Part shown: piece after piece, positions 45,095 through 55,518 of the stretch | Numbering within the stretch: the stretch's first letter is position 1 | Layout of the letters: each line of letters starts with the position of its first letter | Assembly (NCBI RefSeq): GCF_002295115.1 | Contig: NZ_NSFV01000002.1 | Span: 434,001-498,000, forward strand | DNA from: Mesorhizobium sp. WSM4311 | GTDB taxonomy: Bacteria; Pseudomonadota; Alphaproteobacteria; Rhizobiales; Rhizobiaceae | Direction of reading: 5' to 3' | Length of the DNA stretch: 64,000 nt | Notes under the pieces: generated by a model | Databases searched by the model: none | Seen by the model: only the letters and a program-made list of their open reading frames with translations | Told to the model about the DNA's origin: nothing | Made by a program: the position numbers and the translations under genes

Positions 45095-47185
45095 CTAGAA
45101 ATAGGTTCTCGGCGCGATAAGGTTGTTCTGCTGGCGCAGATAGAAACAATAGAAGCCGAATGCGGCAGCAAACCACATGAAGGCCTCGCCCATCGCCAGC
45201 CGGTTGTTCGAATTGCTGAGGATGGTGAGGGCAAAGAAGACCAGCGTCGAGATATAGCAGGGCCAGGCGACCGGCGCGATGAGCCTGGCCCGCGCGGCCA
45301 GCAGGACCTGCCTGGCCGACCAGATGTAGAGAAAGGCAAAGAAGGCCAGCCCGACCACGCCATAGCGCACGGCTATCTCCAGATAACCGTTGTGGAAGAC
45401 GTTAAAGATCATCGGATGATAGGTTCTGTTCTGCCATTCGGTGAGCCAGCTGGAACTGGCTCCGAAGATCGGGTGGCGTTTCCAGACCTCGATCGCGTCG
45501 TACCACAGCATGAGCCTTTCCCTGGCCGCGAGCGGGACCGTACTGCTTGCGATGGCGCGGTCGAAGGCCGGCAAGACGCCATGGCTCAAAACATCCGAAA
45601 CCAGCCCCCTGACGAAGATCATGGTGTCGCCGGCCGTGGACCAGAAGATGTCGTGTGCGGCGACAACGCCGGCTGCCACGATTGCCAGCACACCGCCCCC
45701 GACCATCAGCTCGCGGCGATGGCCTCTCGTCAGCGTCATGACTGCCAACACGAGCAGGGCGAGCGCCAACGCGAGCCAGACCCCCTTTGATCGCAGCGCA
45801 ATGATGTTGACGAGAGCAAACACAAGGACGGCTGTCGATAGCGCCCAGTGCAGGCTCCTGGTCACTTTGTCCAGGTCGGTTCTTTGGGCCGTGTAAGCCA
45901 TGAACTGCAGCGTGCACAAGAAGATGAAACCAGCCGACACCGACGCATGGATGGGATTGTTGAAAAGCCACGGCTCCGGTCTGGTGCCGTGAAGCATGTC
46001 CGAATAGCCGGTGTCAGCCGCCAGGAAGACAAGGCTGAGGATCATGAACCAGAGGACGAGCCGCGCCGGCCGCCTGACAAACAGCAGGAGGGCGAAGCCG
46101 GTCGTCGCATAAAACAGCGGAAACAGATAGATGCCTTCGGCGCTGCCCAACTGGTGGGTGCCTAAATAGACGATCGCCAGTCGGATGAAGGCATAGAGCG
46201 ACCAACCCATGCACAGACCGCCGACCCAACCGATCAGTGGCTTGCTGTAGGTCCACAAATCCACCCTGAACCAGCGGATGAGCGCGACCAAGGCCAGGGC
46301 CAGGCCCGCATAGCGATAGGTGTGGCCTTCGCGCCAGACCGCCGAGACCAAAGCCAGAATGGCGAGTGCCGCAAGCAACAGAAGCAGGGTGTTGCGCGGC
46401 GTGTCCTCCCTGGCGTAGTCCACGGTTTCCCGCGGCAAGGGCGGCCGCAGCAGCACGTGGTGCAGGCGGCGCAGCTCGTCGATGGCTCGCAATGCCCCGG
46501 CACTTAGCCGACTCGGCCCGCGAAGCCTTGCGGATTTATAGCTGCCCGAAGGGCCGGCTATGTCGGAAATCGCGCTGCTCCTGGCAAAGCCAAGCACGTT
46601 TTGGCGAGCCGAATAGACTTTCAGGCCGGTATCCCAAAATCGTTCGAGTGCGACGTCCCACGGCATTTTCATCACCGCGAGCGCCGACAACAGCCCCTGT
46701 GCCCCCTCCCGTGTCACCAGATAGGCGGCGGCCGAGCCTTGTGGGCCATGCAGCGCTCGACCAATCTCGTCGCCTTGCGTCGTCGCCACGGCACGCATGA
46801 AGAAGCTCATGCGATGGTTGGTCAGCTTTATGACGTCGAAATCCGGCACCGCGGCAATGATGGCCTCGATGCGCCGTATGGTGTTTTCGCCGAAGAAGAC
46901 GTCGTCCTCGACAATCAGGCCATGGGCGCCGCCGCCGGCCAGGAACGTTTCCAGCGCTTGGATATGGCTGCGATAACAGGCATATTCGCCGGGCAGGATG
47001 TCGCGCCCGCTCAGCTTGCGCGCCGTTGGAAGATCGATCTCCGTCCAGTCCTCCTTGGCGAGCGCCCGGCCGTCGATGGCGGCAACGCGCTGCAAGGTGA
47101 GCCCGGCCGCCTCGGCGCTGGCGCACAATTCGCTCCAGCGACCGGTTTGGCGATCGAGGTTGATGGCGAAGATAGGAAGGTTCAT
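45095..47185 (-). CDS. Fusion of family-25 glycosyltransferase and O-antigen-ligase-like membrane protein
   Basis: A single 696-residue frame. Residues about 1-200 form a GT25/LPS-biosynthesis glycosyltransferase: FAINLDRQTGRWSELC, TLQRVAAIDG, PGEYACYRSHIQALETFL and E93-D94-D95 in LIVEDDVFFG. Residues about 265-690 are a polytopic membrane region with roughly 11 helices. It contains an O-antigen ligase/Wzy_C-like large periplasmic loop (ARERLMLWYDAIEVWKRHP, then IFGASSS) and HNGYLEIAVRYGVVGLAFF. The first half would add a sugar in the cytoplasm, the second would polymerise or ligate glycan in the periplasm. I start at MNLPIFAINLDR. No other polysaccharide genes adjoin it. Confidence 0.85.
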   Translation of the reverse strand: MNLPIFAINLDRQTGRWSELCASAEAAGLTLQRVAAIDGRALAKEDWTEIDLPTARKLSGRDILPGEYACYRSHIQALETFLAGGGAHGLIVEDDVFFGENTIRRIEAIIAAVPDFDVIKLTNHRMSFFMRAVATTQGDEIGRALHGPQGSAAAYLVTREGAQGLLSALAVMKMPWDVALERFWDTGLKVYSARQNVLGFARSSAISDIAGPSGSYKSARLRGPSRLSAGALRAIDELRRLHHVLLRPPLPRETVDYAREDTPRNTLLLLLAALAILALVSAVWREGHTYRYAGLALALVALIRWFRVDLWTYSKPLIGWVGGLCMGWSLYAFIRLAIVYLGTHQLGSAEGIYLFPLFYATTGFALLLFVRRPARLVLWFMILSLVFLAADTGYSDMLHGTRPEPWLFNNPIHASVSAGFIFLCTLQFMAYTAQRTDLDKVTRSLHWALSTAVLVFALVNIIALRSKGVWLALALALLVLAVMTLTRGHRRELMVGGGVLAIVAAGVVAAHDIFWSTAGDTMIFVRGLVSDVLSHGVLPAFDRAIASSTVPLAARERLMLWYDAIEVWKRHPIFGASSSWLTEWQNRTYHPMIFNVFHNGYLEIAVRYGVVGLAFFAFLYIWSARQVLLAARARLIAPVAWPCYISTLVFFALTILSNSNNRLAMGEAFMWFAAAFGFYCFYLRQQNNLIAPRTYF

Positions 47186-47328
47186 TGAAATTCCACGTTG
47201 GACCGCCACCCCTTCGATGACCTTGTATGGAAAGGGGGAGATGTTCAAGGCGATACTGTTCAGGCCATGTGCAACATGGCGGCCCCGATTTGCCGGCCCT
47301 CATCTGTCCAGAACGGACCTTGTGCGCT

Positions 47329-47403
47329 TGGCTGGGGCGCCAGGATTCGAACCTGGGAATGTCGGTACCAAAAACCGATGCCTTACCACTTGGCGACGCC
47401 CCA
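47329..47403 (-). tRNA. tRNA-Gln (anticodon UUG)
   Basis: On the minus strand the acceptor stem TGGGGCG pairs with CGCCCCA, followed by discriminator G and an encoded CCA. The D arm is GCCAAGTGGTAAGGC. The anticodon arm TCGGT-TTTTGGT-ACCGA gives anticodon TTG, and the T arm CCAGG-TTCGAAT-CCTGG is standard. Total 75 bases including CCA. It reads CAA and, by wobble, CAG. Confidence 0.96.
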
Positions 47404-47528
47404 ATAGCCGTCAGAGTCGCTTGTGCGGCGCGTTATTAGCAGAGCAGCCGAAAAGCACAATGCTTATGCGAGGGCAGGAACGCCCCGATCGAGCAATCCA
47501 CAAGGCAGCCGGATCCCATTCGGGTGGG

Positions 47529-47873
47529 CTATTGCCCCCAGACAGCCAGCTCATTTCCGGCCGGATCGACGAAGTGGAAGCGCCGGCCGCCGGGAAACGG
47601 GAAGATCGGCTTGATGATCGTGCCGCCTGCACTTTCGACGGCGCCGAGGGTTTCCTCGAGGTCGTCGCTATAGAGCACGGGCAGCGGCTTGGCTGGTGCT
47701 TCCGCGGCATCGGCCTGAAAACCGCCATCCAGGCCCTCGGCAAAGGCCGAATAGGTTGGCCCGTAATCGGTGAACGACCAGGCAAAGGCGGCACTGTAGA
47801 AAGCCTTCAACCGGTCCAGCGTGCCGCCGGTCGCCGGCATTTCCAGATAGTCGAGTTTTCCGGTCAGTTGCAT
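47529..47873 (-). CDS. VOC (glyoxalase/bleomycin-resistance fold) family protein
   Basis: A 114-residue single-domain vicinal-oxygen-chelate protein. The N-terminal strand is KLDYLEMPATG, the helix is LDRLKAFYSAAFAW, the middle is VLYSDDLEETLGAVESAGG, and the C-terminal strand FHFVDPAGNELAVWG carries the conserved Asp and Glu. Typical of glyoxalase-like or resistance proteins acting on small electrophiles; substrate unknown. A perfect GTTC-N7-GTTC LexA-type box lies 12 bases upstream of the start, suggesting DNA-damage control. Confidence 0.88.
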   Translation of the reverse strand: MQLTGKLDYLEMPATGGTLDRLKAFYSAAFAWSFTDYGPTYSAFAEGLDGGFQADAAEAPAKPLPVLYSDDLEETLGAVESAGGTIIKPIFPFPGGRRFHFVDPAGNELAVWGQ

Positions 47874-47884
47874 GGAGCACCTTT

Positions 47885-47899
47885 GTTCTCTTTATGTTC
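47885..47899 (-). promoter_or_regulatory. LexA (SOS) box, alphaproteobacterial direct-repeat type
   Basis: GTTCTCTTTATGTTC is an exact match to GTTC-N7-GTTC, the LexA operator of alphaproteobacteria, which is a direct repeat and not the E. coli palindrome. It ends 12 bases before the VOC start codon and about 200 bases before ppdK, so the VOC gene is the likely target. Confidence 0.65.
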
Positions 47900-48096
47900 T
47901 AGTCATCAAGTCGTGAGGTGGCAAGTCTTTTTGACGCATGCCCAAGCGAGGCTTTTTCTTAATCGATTGTAGCGGCGGGACGGCTCCGCCGGCGCTTGCC
48001 TTTCGCACTGCAGCATCATATCGGTCCAAAGTCGGACCAGGGTGGAACCTTCCGTTTCGCCAATCTTTCCAATCTCCTGCAACCGGAGAGCAAAGC

Positions 48097-50775
48097 ATGA
48101 CCAAATGGGTTTTCACCTTTGGCGATGGTGCGGCGGAAGGCCGTGCCGGCGACAAGAATCTGCTGGGCGGCAAGGGCGCCAACCTGGCCGAGATGTGCAG
48201 CCTGGGCCTGCCGGTGCCGCCAGGCTTCACCATCACCACCGAGGTCTGCAATGCCTACTATGCCAATGGGCGCGCCTATCCGGCGGGGCTGGAAGGCGAC
48301 GTCGCGGTCGCGCTCGATCACATCGGCCGGCTGACCGGGCGCCGGTTCGGCGATCCGTCGAAGCTGCTGCTGGTGTCGGTGCGCTCCGGGGCTCGCGCCT
48401 CGATGCCGGGCATGATGGACACTGTGCTCAATCTTGGCCTCAACGACGAAACGGTCGAGGCGCTGGCCACCGATTCCGGCGATGCGCGCTTTGCCTATGA
48501 CAGCTACCGCCGCTTCATCCAGATGTATTCCGATGTCGTCATGGGCCTCGATCACGAGGTGTTCGAGGAAATCCTCGAAGACCAGAAGGCAAGCCTCGGC
48601 CATGAGCTCGACACCGAGCTGACGGCCATCGAATGGCAAGGCGTGATCGCGCTCTACAAGGCCAAGGTCGAGGAAGAGCTCGGCAGGCCGTTCCCGCAGG
48701 ATCCGCAGGAGCAGCTCTGGGGCGCCATCGGCGCGGTGTTCTCGAGCTGGATGAACAACCGCGCCATCACCTACCGGCGCCTGCACGACATCCCCGAAAG
48801 CTGGGGCACGGCGGTCAACGTCCAGGCCATGGTGTTCGGCAATATGGGCGAGACTTCGGCCACCGGCGTCGCCTTCACCCGCAACCCATCGACCGGCGAA
48901 AAGCAGCTCTATGGCGAATTCCTGGTGAACGCACAGGGTGAGGATGTCGTCGCCGGCATCCGCACGCCGCAGAACATCACCGAGGCCGCCCGCATCGCCG
49001 CCGGCTCCGACAAGCCGTCGCTGCAGAAGCTGATGCCGGATGCCTTCCAGTCCTTCGTCACCATCTCCGACAGCCTGGAAAAGCACTATCGCGACATGCA
49101 GGACCTCGAATTCACCATCGAGCGCGGCAAGTTGTGGATGTTGCAGACCCGCTCGGGCAAGCGCACCGCCAAGGCGGCACTGAAGATTGCCGTCGAAATG
49201 GCAAGGGACGGCCTGATCACGAAGGAGGAAGCCGTCGCCCGCATCGACCCGGCCTCGCTCGACCAATTGCTGCACCCGACCATCGACCCGAAGGCCGCGC
49301 GCGACGTCATCGGCGTCGGCCTGCCGGCATCGCCGGGCGCTGCCACCGGCGAGATCGTCTTTTCCTCCGGCGATGCGGAGGACCTGAAGGCACAGGGCCG
49401 CAAGGCGATCCTGGTGCGCATCGAGACCAGCCCCGAGGATATCCACGGCATGCATGCGGCCGAGGGCATCCTGACCACGCGCGGCGGCATGACAAGCCAC
49501 GCCGCCGTCGTCGCGCGCGGCATGGGCAAGCCTTGCGTCTCGGGCGCCGGGTCCCTGCGCGTCGACTACAAGGGCGGCACGCTGCTCTCGATGGGACAGA
49601 CCTTCCGCAAGGGCGACATCATCACCATCGACGGCGGCAACGGCCAGGTGTTGAAGGGCGCCGTGGCGATGCTGCAGCCCGAACTGTCGGGCGATTTCGC
49701 CGCGATCATGGAATGGGCCGACGCGGTGCGGCGCATGAAGGTGCGCACCAACGCCGAAACGCCGCTCGATGCCCGCATGGCGCGTTCCTTCGGCGCCGAG
49801 GGCATCGGACTTTGCCGCACCGAGCACATGTTCTTCGACGGTGCCCGCATCGTCGCCATGCGCGAGATGATCCTGGCCGACACCGAGAAGGACCGGCGTG
49901 CCGCCCTTGCCAAGCTTCTGCCCATGCAGCGCTCGGATTTCCTGGAACTGTTCGAGATCATGGCCGGCCTGCCGGTGACGATCCGCCTGCTCGATCCGCC
50001 GCTGCACGAATTCCTGCCCAAGACCGAGGCCGAAATCGCCGAGGTCGCGGCCATCATGAATGTGTCGCCCGACAAGCTCAGGCAGCGCACCGAGGCCTTG
50101 CACGAATTCAATCCGATGCTTGGCCATCGCGGCTGCAGGCTGGCCGTCTCCTATCCCGAGATCGCCGAGATGCAGGCACGCGCCATTTTCGAGGCTGCAG
50201 TCGAGGCCGGCCAGAAGGCCGGCGCGCTGGTTGTGCCCGAGATCATGGTGCCGCTGGTCGGCCTGGTGAAGGAACTCGACTACGTCAAGGCGCGCATCGA
50301 TGCGGTCGCCAAGAGCGTCATGGATGAGAGCGGCGTCAAGATCGATTACCTGACCGGCACCATGATTGAGCTGCCGCGCGCGGCGATCCGCGCCCATGTC
50401 ATTGCCGCTACAGCCGAGTTCTTCTCCTTCGGCACCAACGACCTCACGCAGACCACGTTCGGCATCTCTCGCGACGATGCGGCCTCGTTCCTGGAGACCT
50501 ACCGCCAGAAAGGCATCATCGAGCAGGATCCGTTCGTCTCGCTCGACATCGATGGCGTCGGCGAACTGGTGCGCATGGCCGCGCAGAAGGGCAGGGCGAC
50601 ACGCCCCGACATCAAGCTCGGCATCTGCGGCGAACATGGCGGCGACCCGGCATCGATCCGCTTCTGCGAGGAGGTCGGGCTCGACTATGTGTCGTGCTCA
50701 CCCTATCGCGTGCCGATCGCCAGGCTGGCGGCCGCGCAGGCCGCGGTACAGGTGGCGAAAGCGGAGCGCGGATAG
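48097..50775 (+). CDS. ppdK: Pyruvate, phosphate dikinase
   Basis: An 892-residue three-domain enzyme. The N-terminal ATP-grasp domain starts KWVFTFGDGAAEG and NLLGGKGANLAEMCSLGLPV. The swivelling phosphohistidine domain has H468 in RGGMTSHAAVVARGMGKPC. The C-terminal PEP/pyruvate TIM barrel has the catalytic Cys C844 in GICGEHGGDP. It interconverts pyruvate and phosphoenolpyruvate with ATP and phosphate. I start at MTKWVFTFG, preceded by GGAG; the longer open frame upstream is non-coding leader. Confidence 0.97.
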   Translation: MTKWVFTFGDGAAEGRAGDKNLLGGKGANLAEMCSLGLPVPPGFTITTEVCNAYYANGRAYPAGLEGDVAVALDHIGRLTGRRFGDPSKLLLVSVRSGARASMPGMMDTVLNLGLNDETVEALATDSGDARFAYDSYRRFIQMYSDVVMGLDHEVFEEILEDQKASLGHELDTELTAIEWQGVIALYKAKVEEELGRPFPQDPQEQLWGAIGAVFSSWMNNRAITYRRLHDIPESWGTAVNVQAMVFGNMGETSATGVAFTRNPSTGEKQLYGEFLVNAQGEDVVAGIRTPQNITEAARIAAGSDKPSLQKLMPDAFQSFVTISDSLEKHYRDMQDLEFTIERGKLWMLQTRSGKRTAKAALKIAVEMARDGLITKEEAVARIDPASLDQLLHPTIDPKAARDVIGVGLPASPGAATGEIVFSSGDAEDLKAQGRKAILVRIETSPEDIHGMHAAEGILTTRGGMTSHAAVVARGMGKPCVSGAGSLRVDYKGGTLLSMGQTFRKGDIITIDGGNGQVLKGAVAMLQPELSGDFAAIMEWADAVRRMKVRTNAETPLDARMARSFGAEGIGLCRTEHMFFDGARIVAMREMILADTEKDRRAALAKLLPMQRSDFLELFEIMAGLPVTIRLLDPPLHEFLPKTEAEIAEVAAIMNVSPDKLRQRTEALHEFNPMLGHRGCRLAVSYPEIAEMQARAIFEAAVEAGQKAGALVVPEIMVPLVGLVKELDYVKARIDAVAKSVMDESGVKIDYLTGTMIELPRAAIRAHVIAATAEFFSFGTNDLTQTTFGISRDDAASFLETYRQKGIIEQDPFVSLDIDGVGELVRMAAQKGRATRPDIKLGICGEHGGDPASIRFCEEVGLDYVSCSPYRVPIARLAAAQAAVQVAKAERG

Positions 50776-50981
50776 GGAGATCAAGGCATTGCGCAATCGC
50801 ACCGAGATGAAGCGGGAGCGTGCTGTCTGAAGGACGACTGATCATCAGGCTACCGAATGGCGCTTGCACCAGTGCGGTCAAATTGCCGCGCCATGCATTT
50901 TTCTGCTATCCATCGTCCGATTTCCGCCTTCATGCGGGTCTTTGGATGCCGGCTTGAAATCGCCAATCAGGAATTCGGTTG

Positions 50982-51722
50982 ATGCGTCTGCTGCAAAGAC
51001 ATCTCTGCACGATCGCCATGTCGTTGGTGGCTGTATGCACCGCCCATGCCGCGACGCTGGTCGAGCCCACGCTGCACATCAAGCCCGCGGCGAGCGGAGC
51101 GGGCCGCGTTGCGCTCACGCTCGACGCCTGCGACGGACAGACCGACACGCGCATTCTCTCGGTGCTGGTGGAAAACAAGATCCCCGCCACCATTTTCGTC
51201 ACCGGAATCTGGCTGAAGCGCAATGCGGCGGCCGTCGAGATCATGCGGGCGCATCCTGACCTTTTCGAACTGGAAAATCACGGCGGCCACCACATTCCGG
51301 CGGTCGACTCGCCGCAAAAAATCTATGGCATAAAGAGCGCCGGAAGCCCGGATGCCGTGCTGGCCGAAGTCGAGTCAGGGGCCGCGGCGCTTGCCAGGAC
51401 CGGTGAGCCGGCGCCCAAATGGTTCCGCGGTGCAACCGCCGAATATAGCCCCTCGGCGATCGCGATGATCCGCAAGCTCGGCTTCAAGATTGCCGGCTTC
51501 TCGATCAATGGCGATGGCGGTTCGCTACTCGGCGCCAAGGAAACCGCCAGGCGCATCGCCGCGGCCAAGGACGGCGACGTCATCATCTCACACATCAACC
51601 AGCCGACCCACGCCGCCGGCGAGGGCGTGGTGCAGGGTCTGCTGGCGCTGAAGGCCAAAGGCGTGACCTTCGTGCGCCTCGACGACGCCGACGGCACGGG
51701 CAATCACGGTACCACGGACTGA
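50982..51722 (+). CDS. Exported polysaccharide deacetylase family protein
   Basis: A 246-residue protein with a signal peptide (CTIAMSLVAVCTAHA) and a NodB-homology domain. Motif 1 is ALTLDACDGQTD, motif 2 is ELENHGGHHIPA with metal-binding histidines, and a Trp-Phe-Arg motif 3 is KWFRGATAEYSP; VIISHINQP supplies the C-terminal His. The DACDG variant is typical of one exported branch of the family. It would deacetylate N-acetyl groups on an envelope polysaccharide or peptidoglycan; target unknown. A TTG just before the ATG is also open. Confidence 0.88.
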   Translation: MRLLQRHLCTIAMSLVAVCTAHAATLVEPTLHIKPAASGAGRVALTLDACDGQTDTRILSVLVENKIPATIFVTGIWLKRNAAAVEIMRAHPDLFELENHGGHHIPAVDSPQKIYGIKSAGSPDAVLAEVESGAAALARTGEPAPKWFRGATAEYSPSAIAMIRKLGFKIAGFSINGDGGSLLGAKETARRIAAAKDGDVIISHINQPTHAAGEGVVQGLLALKAKGVTFVRLDDADGTGNHGTTD

Positions 51723-51753
51723 TCCCGCAGCACGTGCTGGAGCTGACTCTTGC

Positions 51754-52143
51754 TCAACCCGGCTTGGCTTCGATCGTGACCTTGCTGGCGTAGAACGCAC
51801 CGTGGTCGCGGATTTCGGTCATTTCGTCGAAAGGCCGCTCGTAAGCCCACATCGCATTCTGACCGGTTTCGCCGGCAGGCAGCACGCTCCAATAGCTGGC
51901 ATCGCCCTTGTAGGGGCAATGGGTCGAGTGTTCGGTGCCGCTCAGCCTGTCGAAATCGATGTCGGCGAACGGAATGTAGAAGACGGCGGGATAGGGCGCT
52001 TCGGTCAGCACCTTGGCCTTGGTGGACGACGCGATGACCGTATCGCCGGCGCGCACCGTGACGGTGCCGATATAGGGCTCGATGGTGATGATCTTGTCGG
52101 GGTTGCGCTGGAAGCCGGGGGCCGGATTGGCGATCTTGTCCAT
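51754..52143 (-). CDS. DUF427 family protein
   Basis: A 129-residue protein of the DUF427 family: GTVTVRAGDTVIASSTKAKVL, YPAVFYIPFADID and the signature STHCPYKGDASYWSV, with C-terminal AMWAYERPFDEM. Function unknown; small soluble beta-rich fold. AAGGAGA just upstream of the ATG supports MDKIANPAPG as the start. Convergent with the deacetylase; CAGCACGTGCTG, a 12-base palindrome at 51728-51739, lies in the short gap between them. Confidence 0.9.
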   Translation of the reverse strand: MDKIANPAPGFQRNPDKIITIEPYIGTVTVRAGDTVIASSTKAKVLTEAPYPAVFYIPFADIDFDRLSGTEHSTHCPYKGDASYWSVLPAGETGQNAMWAYERPFDEMTEIRDHGAFYASKVTIEAKPG

Positions 52144-52275
52144 GCTGGTTCTCCTTGCGTGGCCCCTTAAAGTGTGGCGGGCACAGCTGTTGCGCAAGGT
52201 GGGTTCGGATCACGAAAACAGGCGCGCCAATCGCCGAGGCGTGGCACGACAGGGCTTTCGAGCGTCAGCCGAGGC

Positions 52276-52632
52276 TCAGGCGGCGGTCTTGAATGCGTCC
52301 ATCAGTCCGGCATAGGCGGCCGCGATGCCCGCAACCGGGTTGCTGCTTCTGGAAACGGTCTCGACTTTCAGCGAGCCGCCGCCGGTCGGCAAGGTGAGCA
52401 GCAGGAACTGGCGATTGCCTCCAGCGCCGACGGATGCGGCCGCGACGTGCTGGCCTTCCCCTTCGTTCTGGACGCACATCTTGAACAGCAGCGTGCCGCC
52501 GACCGCTTCAAGCGCGCCGCCGACAACTTCAACAAATTCGTCTTCGGAAACAGTCTTTTCGTCCGGCACCAGATCGGCCAGGCTTTCGGCAAGTGTGCTC
52601 TCAAGGGCTTTTTCGTCGAGCTGCGTGTCCAT
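52276..52632 (-). CDS. Hypothetical small acidic protein
   Basis: A 118-residue soluble protein with an acidic helical N-terminus (LDEKALESTLAESLADLVPD), then VVGGALEAVGGTLLFKMCVQ, a glycine-containing beta stretch QFLLLTLPTGGGSLKVETV, and a final helix GIAAAYAGLMDAF. It has no signal peptide and no domain I can name. Codon use matches its neighbours and a GAGGTTC-type site lies upstream of the ATG, so I think it is a real gene. Confidence 0.68.
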   Translation of the reverse strand: MDTQLDEKALESTLAESLADLVPDEKTVSEDEFVEVVGGALEAVGGTLLFKMCVQNEGEGQHVAAASVGAGGNRQFLLLTLPTGGGSLKVETVSRSSNPVAGIAAAYAGLMDAFKTAA

Positions 52633-52953
52633 GCGAACCTCTTTCAGTCGCCAATCGCCCCCTTTACCCGTTAACGAAGCTTAACGCCGACGATGGCCGG
52701 ATTGTGGCGGATTTCCCGGTCATTTCGTGGGATAGGACACCGTCGCGGCTGACATGTTTTTGACCCTCCTGCCATCGCGGTGGCACGAATGCCCAGCAGT
52801 CCAAAATCCAAAACATGTCAAAATTCAACTGCTTGCCGTTGCGGCACGGGTCCCGAAATTCGTGTCCCGCGCGAGCGGGTGACTGGACAATCCGCCGGTT
52901 CGCTTCACAATGCGCCAAAGCTACGACGCAAAATGCGCGAGGGAGGAAACCGG
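52633..52953. promoter_or_regulatory. Intergenic region upstream of the acyl-CoA ligase with a spaced inverted repeat
   Basis: These 321 bases hold no gene I can support. A perfect 10-bp inverted repeat, GACATGTTTT (52751-52760) and AAAACATGTC (52810-52819), brackets 49 bases; each arm also contains the palindrome ACATGT. It could be a pair of operator half-sites for the ligase promoter. GAGGGAGGAAA directly before 52954 is the ribosome-binding site. Confidence 0.4.
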
Positions 52954-54582
<1,629 letters not shown>

Positions 54583-54662
54583 GGGGATGTTGCGTGTTTC
54601 GGCTTCAAGCCGCCGCGAAAAGGCACTAAACCTCCGTCCGGGCTGGGGCAACGCAGAGAACC

Positions 54663-55448
54663 ATGGTTAGCATTCCCGAACGGCGAACGTCGAAGGCTGC
54701 CGGCTGGTCGCGCCGCACGGCCGCGTTTTCAGCGGTGCTTTTGCTGACCGACTTCGTCGGCCACCGCTTCGATCTCGTCGAAACGCCGGTGTTCCTGTGG
54801 GTGCTCGGCATCGTCGCGTTGCTGGCGGCGCTGGCGCTGCTGTTCGCCGCCTTCGCCTTTTCGAGACTATGGAAATTCGGCGATCGCGGCGGCCGCGACC
54901 TGACCGTCGGCGCCTTGCTGGCAATGCTGGTGCTGGTTCCCTATGGCGTTGCCGCCTACTGGGCGACGATCTACCCGCCGCTCAGGGACATTTCGACCGA
55001 TTTCGATGAGCCGCCCGCGCTCGACGTCAGCGAGCGGACCAAGGACATGAATGTGCTGTCCCCATCGACGCCGGGCGAACAGAGGCTGCAGGCCGACAGC
55101 TATCCGCTGGTCACCGCGCGCAGCTACGACCTGCCATTCGAGACCATCGTCAATGCCGTCGAAACCGTGCTCGACCGGCGCAGCTGGGATCTTTCCGAAC
55201 CCTATCCCGACCTTGCCGGGCAAAGCGACGTGACCATTACCGCTGTCGCCAAGGGCTTCGTGCTCGGACTTCCGGCCGATGTGGCGATCCGCGTGACGGA
55301 CAATGGCGATAGCGTGATCGTCGATATGCGGTCGGCTTCGCGTTACGGCCGCTACGACCTCGGCGACAATGCCTCGCGCATCACCGATTTCCTGGCGGAA
55401 CTGGATCAGGAAGTCGCCGGCCAGGTCGGGGCGGCGCCTGCCGAGTGA
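54663..55448 (+). CDS. DUF1499 family membrane protein
   Basis: A 261-residue protein with three N-terminal transmembrane segments (about 18-32, 42-65 and 80-100) and a DUF1499 domain (about 110-250): IYPPLRDISTDFDEPP, VEPVLDRRSW-like ETVLDRRSWDL, and VDMRSASRYGRYDLGDNASRI. Function unknown. It follows the ligase by 80 bases on the same strand and may be co-transcribed with it. Confidence 0.85.
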   Translation: MVSIPERRTSKAAGWSRRTAAFSAVLLLTDFVGHRFDLVETPVFLWVLGIVALLAALALLFAAFAFSRLWKFGDRGGRDLTVGALLAMLVLVPYGVAAYWATIYPPLRDISTDFDEPPALDVSERTKDMNVLSPSTPGEQRLQADSYPLVTARSYDLPFETIVNAVETVLDRRSWDLSEPYPDLAGQSDVTITAVAKGFVLGLPADVAIRVTDNGDSVIVDMRSASRYGRYDLGDNASRITDFLAELDQEVAGQVGAAPAE

Positions 55449-55518
55449 AGTCCAGAACATCTTGGGCCAGGCGGATTTGCGCCGTGCCGCACAAATGTGG
55501 CTTCAGTCTGCGAACGGA

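Noticed and set aside
48016-50637. Long open frame (873 codons) on the minus strand opposite ppdK
   Set aside because: It mirrors the codon structure of a well-identified gene in GC-rich DNA, has low-complexity His/Arg/Gly-rich translation and no recognisable domain.
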